From: Nostoc sp. HK-01
Lineage (GTDB): Bacteria; Cyanobacteriota; Cyanobacteriia; Cyanobacteriales; Nostocaceae
Assembly: GCA_003990705.1 (NCBI GenBank)
Contig: AP018318.1
Span: 3,599,501 to 3,663,500, forward strand
DNA length: 64,000 nucleotides
Direction: 5' to 3'
Part shown: piece after piece, positions 8,712-17,510 of the stretch
Layout: every line of letters begins with the position of its first letter
How positions within the stretch are numbered: the first letter of the stretch is position 1
Position numbers and translations under genes: made by a program
The notes under the pieces: generated by a model
The model's input: only the letters and a program-made list of their open reading frames with translations
Databases searched by the model: none
Told to the model about the DNA's origin: nothing

Positions 8712-10154
8712 CTAAGACATAAAAAAACGCACCGGAGATTTAGCCCGAATTTCAAAACTGTTGAGATAGCCTACCGGGTCACTAGGGTCGAAGCGTTTTT
8801 TGTCAATAAATACTTCTGCTGCTTCAACTTTGTAATCGTCTTTAGGGCATTCAATACCCATTTCTGAGGCTATTTCTCGATATAAATCTGTTCTCCAACC
8901 TTTTTCGGCTAATTCCTCGGCATCTTTAGGAAATTCCTTGATTTGTCCCCACCGGGCGGCTTGAGTCATTAACCAAATACTTCTCGACTGCCACATAAAT
9001 GTTGAGTGTTCATTTGGCTGTTTGGGCAAGTTATCGGGAATATCGTAAAAGATGGTAGTATCAGCAGCTTGGATGGTGCGGTCTTTGCCATCAAACCCGC
9101 CATAGTTGTAACTTCCCAAAATGCCTGGGGCTGTAAATTTGGTAATTGGGGCATTCTTGTTTTTTGGTCTAGCACCAGTAAAGGAACGGTTGGTAAGTAG
9201 TTCGGCGACTTCTTGGCGATTTTCTGGTTTACTACAATATTGACAAGCTTCAATCATCGCCTTTACCAAAGAACGATAGGTTTTAGGATATTTATCGATG
9301 AAGAATTCCATCACGCCTAATAATCTATCGGGATGTCCTAGCCAGACTTCCTTACCTTGGGCGAAGGTAAAACCAACACCTTCGTTACCTGCAATTGCTC
9401 TGGTGTTCCAAGGTTCGGCTACCATATAAGCTTGCATTGCCCCAATTCGCACGTTTGTCACCATCTGGGGAGGTGGGACGATGATGACGCGAAACTCTTT
9501 GAGAGGGTCAACACCAGCCGCCGCAGATATATAACGCACGAAGTATTCGTAAATCGCGGAACTCAGAACTACTGCCCAAACTCGATTTTCTGGTGGTTGC
9601 TTATCAAAGTAGGCGCGAAAATCTTTGCCAAAGGCCTCTAATGCACCATCACCATATTGTTGTTGATATTCGTACCAAGGACGCAAGCCAAAATCCCACA
9701 TAGCTTTATTCATGGTCATAGCATTACCGTGGCGGTGAATGGTCATAGCTGCACACAAGGGTGCGTGGCGTGCGCCTTCCGCCCCAATTCTGGCGTTAGT
9801 GACAGCCCCAGATACAACGGGCGCAGCATCTAAACGACCAAAAATTAGACCGTCGCGAGAAGTTGCCCAACTTGCTTCGCGGTTGAGTTTGACGTTTAAA
9901 CCATACTTGCGAAAGAAACCTTTTTTCCAGGCGATCGCAAATGGCGCACAATCATTAACAGGAACGTAACCAACAGTAATATCCGGTTTTTCTAGGTCTT
10001 GAGGCCTGACTACGGGTTTGACGGCTAAAGCTTCTTCTGTCAGTCCTGATGCAGATCTATCTCCTGAAATTCCACAGGAAGATAGGGCAATTCCGGCTGT
10101 TGTTGTGCCAATTCCTAATAAAAAATCTCTTCTAGTCCAATTATTGTCAGTCAT
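8712..10154 (-). CDS. NrtA/CmpA-type substrate-binding lipoprotein
   Basis: A 480-residue periplasmic binding protein of the nitrate/bicarbonate/cyanate family. The N-terminus has the twin-arginine motif WTRRDFLLG followed by a hydrophobic stretch and LSSC, a likely lipobox. The mature part has the family pattern VGYVPVNDCAPFAIA, then GRLDAAPVVSGA. ATG at 10154 is preferred because it places the Tat motif near the start; a GTG 24 bases upstream is possible. It lies between the permease and ATPase genes. Substrate is unresolved: nitrate, bicarbonate and cyanate binders are too alike to separate here. Confidence 0.88.
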   Translation of the reverse strand: MTDNNWTRRDFLLGIGTTTAGIALSSCGISGDRSASGLTEEALAVKPVVRPQDLEKPDITVGYVPVNDCAPFAIAWKKGFFRKYGLNVKLNREASWATSRDGLIFGRLDAAPVVSGAVTNARIGAEGARHAPLCAAMTIHRHGNAMTMNKAMWDFGLRPWYEYQQQYGDGALEAFGKDFRAYFDKQPPENRVWAVVLSSAIYEYFVRYISAAAGVDPLKEFRVIIVPPPQMVTNVRIGAMQAYMVAEPWNTRAIAGNEGVGFTFAQGKEVWLGHPDRLLGVMEFFIDKYPKTYRSLVKAMIEACQYCSKPENRQEVAELLTNRSFTGARPKNKNAPITKFTAPGILGSYNYGGFDGKDRTIQAADTTIFYDIPDNLPKQPNEHSTFMWQSRSIWLMTQAARWGQIKEFPKDAEELAEKGWRTDLYREIASEMGIECPKDDYKVEAAEVFIDKKRFDPSDPVGYLNSFEIRAKSPVRFFMS

Positions 10155-10205
10155 TGTTGTTGTTTTATATTGGCTCACGCAGAGGTAAATTAACGTCAGT
10201 TGGAT

Positions 10206-10325
10206 AAACCTCTCCCCAACCCCTCTCCGATGCGGAGAGGGGCAAAAAATATTTGTAGTTTATAGAAAGAATCAGGTTTTCAAAGCCTCTCCCACCGTGG
10301 GGGAGAGGTTTGGAGAGGGGTTTTG
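10206..10325. repeat. Compound GC-rich intergenic repeat
   Basis: Two hairpins sit between the permease and binding-protein genes: CCCCTCTCCG/CGGAGAGGGG (10220-10242) and CCTCTCCC/GGGAGAGG (10286-10308). Their outer flanks are also complementary. A related element at 19789-19874 shares TCTCCGATGCGGAGAGGGG, so this is a dispersed genomic repeat that may also limit read-through inside the operon. Confidence 0.8.
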
Positions 10326-10364
10326 AACATCCTTACTTTATGTAGTGATTGCTGCTGAGGTATG

Positions 10365-11216
10365 TTATTTAACTGTTGTTGGGCGATGAGTTACAAATTC
10401 TTGGAGTTTACCAACAGCGAAATCGAGAATTAGTCCAGTTAAACCAATAACAAATACTGCAAGGAACACTGAACTCAGATTCAACCGACTCCATTCATCC
10501 CAAACAAAGAAGCCGATACCGATACCGCCTGTCAGCATTTCTACAGCGACAATAACTAACCAAGCAATGCCTAAACTAATTCGCAAGCCTGTGAAGATAT
10601 AAGGTAAACTGGCAGGCCAAATAATTTTGGTAATTCTCCGCCAGCGCGGCATTTCTAACACCCGTGCTACATCTAAATAATCTTTAGGGACGCTGGCAAC
10701 TCCCAGGGCTGTGTTGATAATTGTCGGCCATAGGGAGGTAATGAAAATTACAAAAATGGCTGAGGGATCTGCCAAGTTAAAGATAGCTAAGGCAATTGGC
10801 AGCCAAGCCAAGGGTGAAACAGGTTTAAATATCTGAATAATAGGATTAAGGGCTAACATTGCAGGCCTAGACATCCCAATCAGAAATCCCAAAGGAATGG
10901 CCACGACTGCACCTAACAAAAAACCAATCAACACGCGGCGCAGACTGGCAATTAATAACCAGCCAATGCCTAAGTTACCTGGCCCACGTTGATAAAAGGG
11001 ATTTAAAATATAGTCTAAATTGGCAATTAAAGCCTCTGGTGGTGTGGGCATCAATTCATGGTTAGCCAAGGCAACCGCCCACCACAATAAGATAATTCCT
11101 AAAAAACCTAGGATGGGTAGAAAGACGACATCCTTAATGATTACAGGCTTTGTTTTCTGCCATACAGCTTTTCCCGCGATCGCTAAAATCGCTGCGAAAT
11201 TTAATTGCAATATCAT
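10365..11216 (-). CDS. NrtB/CmpB/SsuC-type ABC transporter permease
   Basis: A membrane protein of about 283 residues with six hydrophobic helices. The cytoplasmic EAA-type loop for ATPase contact is near ALGVASVPKDYLDVARVLEM, and KPVSPLAWLPIALAIF is typical of nitrate/sulfonate importer permeases. ATG at 11216 has GAGG nine bases upstream, so it is preferred over the TTG at 11249. It is the first gene of the importer operon, and the operon leader carries a ydaO-type riboswitch 95 bases upstream. Confidence 0.9.
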   Translation of the reverse strand: MILQLNFAAILAIAGKAVWQKTKPVIIKDVVFLPILGFLGIILLWWAVALANHELMPTPPEALIANLDYILNPFYQRGPGNLGIGWLLIASLRRVLIGFLLGAVVAIPLGFLIGMSRPAMLALNPIIQIFKPVSPLAWLPIALAIFNLADPSAIFVIFITSLWPTIINTALGVASVPKDYLDVARVLEMPRWRRITKIIWPASLPYIFTGLRISLGIAWLVIVAVEMLTGGIGIGFFVWDEWSRLNLSSVFLAVFVIGLTGLILDFAVGKLQEFVTHRPTTVK

Positions 11217-11310
11217 CTCTAACCTCAGCAGGTTTAAGTACAGGTACAAAAATCTGAGCAGTACCAGCCTTGGACACTGATGAGATCAACACATTATAAA
11301 AATGCTATCT

Positions 11311-11513
11311 CTTCAGTCTCCTCTCAATGCCTACGAAGTTAGCTGACGGGCTAGGGCTGAGAGATGCCCCTCTCTTACAAGTGCTGAGTAATTAGTGCTG
11401 AGTTGAATTATTAATCACTCTGTACTTTTTACTTAACCTTTCTATGAGATACGCCCCAAAATTTGGTTCCTCCGCTTCAGCGTTTGCGTAATTTGACGCG
11501 CTGAATTAGGCTG
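11311..11513 (-). ncRNA. ydaO/yuaA-type c-di-AMP riboswitch before the ABC importer operon
   Basis: On the minus strand the leader holds GCGGAGGAACCAA, then GGGGCGTATC, then CAGCCCTAGCCCGTCAGC followed by TAACTTCGTAGGC, the most conserved segments of the ydaO aptamer, in the expected order. An insert of about 90 bases separates the first and last blocks, longer than in the 7664-7797 copy; it fits an extended variable stem. The expression platform between 11217 and 11310 is not clear by eye. By family this should sense c-di-AMP and shut the operon off when ligand is high. Confidence 0.85.
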
Positions 11514-11848
11514 ACTTACTCGAATTGTCAACAACATAGCGAAATATAACATTGCTGTCCAGTAAAAACAACTTCTGGGGATAGACTCTATTTGTTGATT
11601 TAGCCTAATTTGATGAATCTTTGGGTGAGTAATGATGTGTGACGCATCTACACCTTTGGCTCATTAGGACTGATTATCCGATTTATCAAAAACTCAAGAC
11701 AAATAGGTAAAATCTATCTCTATAATTACGTAATATCTTCCCTGATGTAGTTGAATTATTCCGTTAATTTTGACCAAAAAAACACTGTTCTCGATAAACT
11801 AGTTGTAGATCAAAATTACTTAACTAAATCTATACAAAATTTAACGTA
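11514..11848. other. Intergenic region between the importer leader and a kinase gene
   Basis: AT-rich DNA that must hold the divergent promoters of the riboswitch-led operon (minus) and the kinase (plus). No gene, strong palindrome or clear -35/-10 pair stands out. Confidence 0.5.
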
Positions 11849-13039
11849 ATGGATTTTAGTGTCATACTGGCTGAAAATACTCACAGTATCATCGAGAAAT
11901 GGATAGCAGCAGTCCGTCAAGATAGGCAGATTGAAAGTGCTGATGACTTGTCTTACACAGCGATTAAGAATCATATTCCTGATATTTTTCAAGCAATGAT
12001 TAGTGTACTTGCAGAATCTCAGGTTAGTGACATCAAGTCTATACTTACAGCCAGTTGGCAGCACGGATTACTCCGGGCGGAACAGGGGTTTGATCCGACA
12101 GAAATTGCGAGAGAATATCGTCTGTTACGAATAGTAATATTTGATACTTTAGAGGCAGATTTATTACAAGGAACACCTGCGGAAATTGTGCGCTATATGC
12201 GTTTAATTGATGCTGTAATAGATGAAGCGATCGCTCGATGTTTTAAAAGTTATGTTGATGAGCGTTTGCGAGAATTAAGGCATCTGTATTTATCATTAAC
12301 TCTGCATAATGAAGAACTTACACGGTTAATTAATGCCAATCAAGATACTTTTTCGCAACTCGCCCACGAACTAAAACATCCTTTAACATCCATTATTGGC
12401 TACTCAGATTTATTTTTACGACAACAAAAACGCAATTCTGATATTAAAGATACTTATACTAATTTAGAACATATTGAGCGTGTATTACGTAATGGTAGAC
12501 ACTTACTCCGCTTAATTAATGATGTATTAGAATTATCAAGATATGATGCGGGTAAGGTACAATTGCAAGTCGCACCCACCAATGTACAAGAATTGGTGAT
12601 TAACGTGTGTGAAATGTTAGAACCTTTAGCCGAAGAGAAAGATTTACAAATTATTGTAGACTGCGATCGCTGTCCCCAAAAAGTTCTAACTGATGAGTTT
12701 CAATTGCAACAAATTATTACCAATCTTGTCAGTAATGGGATTCGCTATACAGAGTCAGGCTTTGTGAGAATAGTGTGTCAAATTTTAGACGAAAACAACT
12801 GGTCATTTATGGTTGCTGACACAGGAATTGGGATTGCGCCAGAAAACCAAGCGCGGATATTTGAACCTTATTATCGTGTAAACAAAAGCGATCGCACTTA
12901 CTTACCTGATAGTACAGGATTAGGACTGGCGATCGTTTCTCGGTTAGTCAAATTACTCCAAGGAGAAATTAACTTAGAATCTCAGCTAGGCGTTGGTTCT
13001 ACATTTACTGTAACTTTCCCCTTAAAAATCAATAGCTGA
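11849..13039 (+). CDS. Histidine kinase with RsbRD-like N-terminal domain
   Basis: A 396-residue cytoplasmic kinase. Residues 1-150 are all-helical and resemble the N-terminal RsbRD domain found in stressosome-related and kinase sensors; this fold call is moderately sure. The HisKA helix has FSQLAHELKHPLTSIIGY with His173. The ATPase domain has an N box (NLVSNGIRYT), G1 (DTGIGIAPENQARIF) and G2 (STGLGLAIVSRLV). There is no membrane segment and no adjacent response regulator. The gene is monocistronic by spacing, with a small membrane protein gene 85 bases downstream. Confidence 0.9.
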   Translation: MDFSVILAENTHSIIEKWIAAVRQDRQIESADDLSYTAIKNHIPDIFQAMISVLAESQVSDIKSILTASWQHGLLRAEQGFDPTEIAREYRLLRIVIFDTLEADLLQGTPAEIVRYMRLIDAVIDEAIARCFKSYVDERLRELRHLYLSLTLHNEELTRLINANQDTFSQLAHELKHPLTSIIGYSDLFLRQQKRNSDIKDTYTNLEHIERVLRNGRHLLRLINDVLELSRYDAGKVQLQVAPTNVQELVINVCEMLEPLAEEKDLQIIVDCDRCPQKVLTDEFQLQQIITNLVSNGIRYTESGFVRIVCQILDENNWSFMVADTGIGIAPENQARIFEPYYRVNKSDRTYLPDSTGLGLAIVSRLVKLLQGEINLESQLGVGSTFTVTFPLKINS

Positions 13040-13124
13040 CAGAACTAATTACATCCTTCACAAGTTCCTCAGATTTTTTGCCTAAATTAAAAACTGGGCG
13101 ATTATAAATCGAGAAGATTTCATC

Positions 13125-13574
13125 ATGCTGAATTATAGAGAAAGAATTATTACTATATGGACAGCATTTCTCCTAGGATTATTGTTTCATACACAACTAG
13201 GTTTAATGCCGTTATTTCATGGTTTGTCTGTAGCCGAATCGCAACACGCCTCACAAATGAGTGATATTTCTGTAATTCTGTGGCTAATGTTGGGATTTTT
13301 CACACTACCCATATTGGCGATAATTGCTACTTCTTTTACGGAATCTAAACGCTACCGCGTCTTACATTTTGCATTGACTGTATTTTATAGCGTGATGAAC
13401 TTGCTTCATCTTGTAGCAGATTTATTTGTGCAGCCAATTTTGTGGTATCAGATAACCTTGATGGTGATTTTGTTACTCATCGGTTTGTTATTAAACTTAG
13501 TTTCTTTTGAATGGATGAAAATACAACCTAAAAGTAATAAACCACAACCAAGGCTAATCTCTCCACACTCTTAG
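13125..13574 (+). CDS. Small four-helix membrane protein, unknown function
   Basis: A 149-residue protein with four hydrophobic segments at about 10-30, 48-68, 80-100 and 105-128 and a short basic C-terminal tail. No signal peptide or catalytic motif is visible. A weak GAGAAG ribosome site precedes the ATG. It follows the kinase gene by 85 bases on the same strand, so it could be co-transcribed, and it converges on the RNase III gene. I do not recognise the family. Confidence 0.65.
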   Translation: MLNYRERIITIWTAFLLGLLFHTQLGLMPLFHGLSVAESQHASQMSDISVILWLMLGFFTLPILAIIATSFTESKRYRVLHFALTVFYSVMNLLHLVADLFVQPILWYQITLMVILLLIGLLLNLVSFEWMKIQPKSNKPQPRLISPHS

Positions 13575-13589
13575 AAGTTAGATAAATCT

Positions 13590-14273
13590 CTACAACATAC
13601 CTTCTTGTTTCAACTTAGCCAGTGCATTTTCAGCAGCAGCTTTTTCCGCATCTTTTTTGTTACGTCCCTTTCCTTCTCCATACTCTTTACCATCAACAAA
13701 TACTTTTGCGGTGAATATTGGTGCGTGAGACAAACCACCTACCTGCTTTGTAATGTATTCAGGCGGGTTTATTGTTATATTGCGTTGTACCCATTCTTGA
13801 AAACGGTTTTTTGAGTCTACATTTGAGCGAACTAGAACAATTTGTTCAGGTACAGAATCAAACAATGGTTCAACAATAGCCCGTACTGCTTCAACATCAC
13901 AATTACTGTCTAAATAATAAGCACCCACAACAGCTTCAAAAGTGCTACTCAGCAAATTAGGATTTTGAAAACCACCATCTAAAATCGCTCCTCTTCCTAA
14001 CCGCATTCTCAAATCTATACCAACTTCTTCAGCAAATTTGGCTAATTGCTTTTCATCTACTAATGCAGAACGTCGGCGTGTTAATTCATCTTCTCCTTTT
14101 TCTGGGTTGTGGCGATAAAGATATTCACCACTTAAAAAATTGAGTATAGCGTCACCGAGAAATTCCAAGCGTTCATTATGTTCTCCTTCTCCTGGGTTTT
14201 CATGAACATAAGAACGGTGAGTCAGCGCCCGACGTAAAAGTTTATCATTCCGAAATGTTAGAAGTTTGTGCAT
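13590..14273 (-). CDS. rnc: Ribonuclease III
   Basis: A 227-residue double-strand-specific endoribonuclease used in rRNA processing and mRNA turnover. The catalytic signature NERLEFLGDAI is at 33-43, with the second metal-binding region at FEAVVGAYYLD (about 113-123). A double-stranded RNA-binding domain fills about 155-225 and ends in AEKAAAENALAKL. Length is normal for the family. Cyanobacteria often carry more than one RNase III gene or a mini-III as well, so this may not be the only copy. Confidence 0.95.
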   Translation of the reverse strand: MHKLLTFRNDKLLRRALTHRSYVHENPGEGEHNERLEFLGDAILNFLSGEYLYRHNPEKGEDELTRRRSALVDEKQLAKFAEEVGIDLRMRLGRGAILDGGFQNPNLLSSTFEAVVGAYYLDSNCDVEAVRAIVEPLFDSVPEQIVLVRSNVDSKNRFQEWVQRNITINPPEYITKQVGGLSHAPIFTAKVFVDGKEYGEGKGRNKKDAEKAAAENALAKLKQEGML

Positions 14274-14318
14274 TGTTTTTTATGTGGCGTTAATTAACTA
14301 TTTCATTAAATATTAAAT

Positions 14319-14825
14319 TCAATATTGGTTGTTTACTAAATTAGGTAACTCATCCACAAAATGAAAGTTATTATCACCAACTAGTCCCATCAATTTAGGA
14401 CTGGCACTACCTCTTTGAGCAAAAACTATCACCTTTATTTTCATAGCTTGTAGCAAAGCAATCAAACCAGCATAGTCCCAATCTCCTAATATTAGGATAA
14501 TGATATTAGGGATAGTTGTTCGGTTTGGTGCAAATAGTTTGACACAGTCTGCCATCAATCGATTATCCGCGCTATTCTTTGATAAATCAGTAACATTTAT
14601 ACAGTCAATTTCCAAAGACTCTAAATTTTTTATACTAGTTAATTGTCCTGGATAATGTGAATTGTAGTAAAGTTTTTTGTAATCTATTCGCCCTTGGAAT
14701 TGAGCAAAATTTAGTAAAAGCTGGGCTTTATCCTTACTTAAATAGACATTCTGAATATCACAAAAAATCGCAACAGAATTTTTTCGCTTGCTTGTTTTTC
14801 CGTTATAGGGTAGATGAGCAACCAT
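14319..14825 (-). CDS. NYN-domain protein (LabA/PIN-like nuclease fold)
   Basis: A 168-residue soluble protein with one NYN domain. Conserved acidic positions are visible in VAIFCDIQNVYL, in SADNRLMADCVKL and in LGDWDYAGLIALL, which together would form a PIN-like metal site. Family members include LabA of Synechococcus and predicted RNases. It lies 45 bases upstream of the RNase III gene on the same strand, so an RNA-related role in a shared transcript is plausible but not shown. Confidence 0.85.
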   Translation of the reverse strand: MVAHLPYNGKTSKRKNSVAIFCDIQNVYLSKDKAQLLLNFAQFQGRIDYKKLYYNSHYPGQLTSIKNLESLEIDCINVTDLSKNSADNRLMADCVKLFAPNRTTIPNIIILILGDWDYAGLIALLQAMKIKVIVFAQRGSASPKLMGLVGDNNFHFVDELPNLVNNQY

Positions 14826-14953
14826 GTTAATTTATCCAGTGTTTTTCTTGACTGGACAGCTTCAACACTTAGATACATCTAAAATAAATTTATACTAATA
14901 AATTGCTTTATTAGTACACGCTTACTTACAGGTTGCAAGATTAACTAGTTTCA

Positions 14954-15142
14954 GTCTCAGTAGTAGCATTCCTATTTTACCTACGGTATTTTGCGTTGAC
15001 TTTCGCTTGAACATTTAGACATAAGTCCTATTTCTTCTTCTAATCTACGATTTTAGAAGACTTTATTTAACATTAGGCTGAATATTCAACCGAAGGTAAA
15101 CGCAAAATACCGCAGGTAACATAGGAATGCTACTACTGAGAC
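14954..15142. mobile_element. MITE-like 189-bp palindromic element
   Basis: The ends GTCTCAGTAGTAGCATTCCT and its inverse at 15123-15142 start inverted repeats that remain recognisable for at least 50 bases, so nearly the whole element folds on itself. It contains no ORF. This matches a non-autonomous miniature element moved by a transposase elsewhere. No clear target duplication was found. It lies in the 603-base gap between the NYN and YjbQ genes; the rest of that gap shows nothing else apart from one GCGATCGC site. Confidence 0.75.
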
Positions 15143-15428
15143 AAGAACCAATTTTTGCACCTTAGAGTTTTGCTTTTTACTTTAGAGCGCAGTTGTTTTT
15201 CTGTCTAAATCTAGAGTTTCATAATTGAATATGTATGTCAAGATAGTTTTTCATGAAGAATTTTAAATATTTTTCAAACACGTCCATAAGTCAGGTTTCA
15301 AGTTCAATCTGACTTCTGAATTTCTGTAACCGTTATTCTAAAAATAATTTTAAACACCCACCCTCTAAAATTTGTTTTGAGCGATCGCACTACAATAAAA
15401 TCTGCAATATCTGTTTAAAGCCTTGATT

Positions 15429-15866
15429 TCATTCGCCGGAAATTTGCACAGATACAGTTCGTTGACGTGGCCCATCTAATTCAAAAAATAATACAGATTG
15501 CCAAGTTCCTAAAGCTAATTTTCCATCCACAATAGGAATTACTTCACTGGTACTTAACATCATTGCTAGTAGATGAGAATGGGCATTCATCGGTTCATCT
15601 TCGGGAACATCTCGTAAATGCAAATCATTGTGTAAGTAACGGTCTGACTCTGGTGCTAATTTAGCAAAGAATACTTTGATATCTTCTAATAATCTGACTT
15701 CATATTCATTGATAGCTAAAGCTGTTGTTGTGTGGCGGGAGAAGACTAAAACTTGTCCGTTTTGAATTGAGGTTTTAGCAATTAAATCTTGGATTTGTCG
15801 GGTGATGTTGTGAATATTAATTCCTGGTTCGGTGGCTATTTCGATTAACTGATGAATTATTGGCAT
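15429..15866 (-). CDS. YjbQ/UPF0047 family protein
   Basis: A 145-residue protein of the UPF0047 family, annotated in databases as secondary thiamine-phosphate synthase because some members complement thiE mutants; the true reaction is not established. Family signatures are SRHTTTALAINE (about 43-54), DLHLRDVPEDEPMNAHSHL (80-98) and LGTWQSVLFFELDGPR (118-133), with the conserved histidines that bind metal. Length is normal. The gene stands alone between a long gap and a divergent peptidase-like gene. Confidence 0.93.
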   Translation of the reverse strand: MPIIHQLIEIATEPGINIHNITRQIQDLIAKTSIQNGQVLVFSRHTTTALAINEYEVRLLEDIKVFFAKLAPESDRYLHNDLHLRDVPEDEPMNAHSHLLAMMLSTSEVIPIVDGKLALGTWQSVLFFELDGPRQRTVSVQISGE

Positions 15867-16020
15867 TTCTGGAAATTTAGATACTGTTCAAACACCCAAC
15901 GACTGGAAGTCGCAGCTATAACAACCCAGTCTATCTATGCAGACTATCAGAAATCCTACTCAAAAATGGAGCGATCGCCCCATAATTAAGAAAGATTAAG
16001 CCTGAGTTAAAAAACTGACA

Positions 16021-16698
16021 ATGAGCCAAACAGCCCTCAATTTAGTAGCCATATCAGTCTTTCTGATGACTTTTTCGGTACTGCTGGGGCCATTAATCAA
16101 CTTATCGCCGACAGTACCAGCACTCGCCACGTTCACCATTTTGGGAATCGCTACTTTAGACAGTTTTAGCTTGCAAGGTAAGGGTGGAACTATCTTGCTA
16201 GATTGGATTGCCGGATTTTCTAGTGAACACCGCGATCGCATTATCCACCATGAAGCGGGACATTTTTTGGTGGCTTCTTTGCTGGGTATTCCCGTAACTG
16301 GTTACACCCTCAGCGCCTGGGAAGCTTGGCGAAAAGGACAACCAGGACAAGGCGGTGTGGCGTTTAATGATGCTGAGTTAGCTGCACAATTAGAAAAAGG
16401 TTCTATCAGCGCCCAAATGCTAGACCGTTACTGCACAATGTGGATGGCTGGTTTGGCGGCGGAAGCTTTGGTATTTGAACGCGCTGAAGGTGGCGGTGAT
16501 GATAAAGCTAAGTTGGCGGAAGTCTTAAAAGTTGTAGGTTTTTCCGAGTCAGCCTTTCAGCAAAAACAAAGATTTCATGTTTTGCAAGCAAAAACTCTGT
16601 TAGAAGAAAATTGGTCAAGTTATGAAGCCTTAGTTCAAGCTATGCAACAACGTGCTTCTATTGAAGAATGCCAAAGTGCGATCGCTAGTACAAAATAA
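16021..16698 (+). CDS. M41-like (FtsH-like) peptidase domain without AAA ATPase
   Basis: A 225-residue protein. Two hydrophobic segments (about 5-27 and 33-50) anchor it in the membrane. The zinc motif HHEAGH is at 76-81, followed by a helical region with MWMAGLAAEALVFE and an acidic cluster (GGGDDKAKL) where FtsH carries its third metal ligand. No ATPase module precedes it. Such stand-alone FtsH-like peptidases occur in cyanobacteria and plastids; substrates are unknown. Activity is likely, since the zinc motif is intact, but unproven. Confidence 0.82.
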   Translation: MSQTALNLVAISVFLMTFSVLLGPLINLSPTVPALATFTILGIATLDSFSLQGKGGTILLDWIAGFSSEHRDRIIHHEAGHFLVASLLGIPVTGYTLSAWEAWRKGQPGQGGVAFNDAELAAQLEKGSISAQMLDRYCTMWMAGLAAEALVFERAEGGGDDKAKLAEVLKVVGFSESAFQQKQRFHVLQAKTLLEENWSSYEALVQAMQQRASIEECQSAIASTK

Positions 16699-16783
16699 AA
16701 ATACAACGAAGGGGTATAAGGGTATATGTATCTAAAACCCTTACACCCAGTCTCCACAGAAAATCTTTGTGCGTAAGGAACTA

Positions 16784-17485
16784 TTAATTGAATCCCAACA
16801 GATAACCAATAGCTTTCATTACACCCAAATAAAAATTACCTTCTCTTTCTCGGAACAGTTGAAAGGGTTGCATAGGGGAACCAAAAAATGGTCTGAGAGT
16901 CCAACCTAATTGGCTACCTACAAAAGCATAAAGAAATAGCCAAGATTGTAAGATTCGCCTGCGAGTTTTACTACCATCATCCTCTTGTTCTATCACTATA
17001 TTTGCTGCTTGGTACAAAGCGGAAATACCGATAAATCCTGTGATGGCAAAGATTAATACATTTAATACCAGTATAAATTGATAGTTATTAGTGGTGAGCA
17101 AGAAAAAGAGAGTGATTGGTGCAAAACTAAATAACAAAACACTCGTAACAGCAACGGCTGTGAGTACTAAAATAAAGTGCTGCCCAAAACTCCGCTTAGA
17201 ACCAAAGATAATATTAGAAAAAAACAGTGTGGGCAGACAAATTAGCAAGGTAATTAAATAAAGTGCGGGTAGTTTCACCGCCGAAGAAACAGCCTGCATC
17301 CAACTATGAGAAGAGCCAATAATTGCCCCATAAATGGCAATAAAAATAGAACTACAAACCAGCAAAGAAATTATCTTACTGGGGATTCTAATTCCTTGAC
17401 GGACTTCATCTAAAAAACCTTGGCGATCGCGCAGTAAGCCAATTAACACCGCAAAGTATTTAATACTGCCTGCTTTCCGTTCCAT
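16784..17485 (-). CDS. Conserved multi-helix membrane protein (Yip1-like)
   Basis: A 233-residue protein with about five membrane helices between residues 35 and 215. The last helix leads into WTLRPFFGSPMQPF, a motif I associate with a widespread but uncharacterised membrane family. ATG at 17485 is chosen because GAGG lies eight bases upstream; a longer frame begins at 17503. It is 25 bases downstream of the CruP-like gene on the same strand and may be co-transcribed. Function unknown. Confidence 0.7.
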   Translation of the reverse strand: MERKAGSIKYFAVLIGLLRDRQGFLDEVRQGIRIPSKIISLLVCSSIFIAIYGAIIGSSHSWMQAVSSAVKLPALYLITLLICLPTLFFSNIIFGSKRSFGQHFILVLTAVAVTSVLLFSFAPITLFFLLTTNNYQFILVLNVLIFAITGFIGISALYQAANIVIEQEDDGSKTRRRILQSWLFLYAFVGSQLGWTLRPFFGSPMQPFQLFREREGNFYLGVMKAIGYLLGFN

Positions 17486-17510
17486 TATGTTATCCTCACA
17501 CACATATTAT

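Noticed and set aside
8712-11216. Naming the importer nrtABD, cmpABD or cynABD
   Set aside because: Binding proteins for nitrate, bicarbonate and cyanate are too alike to call by eye, and no nir, narB, cynS or carbon genes are adjacent.
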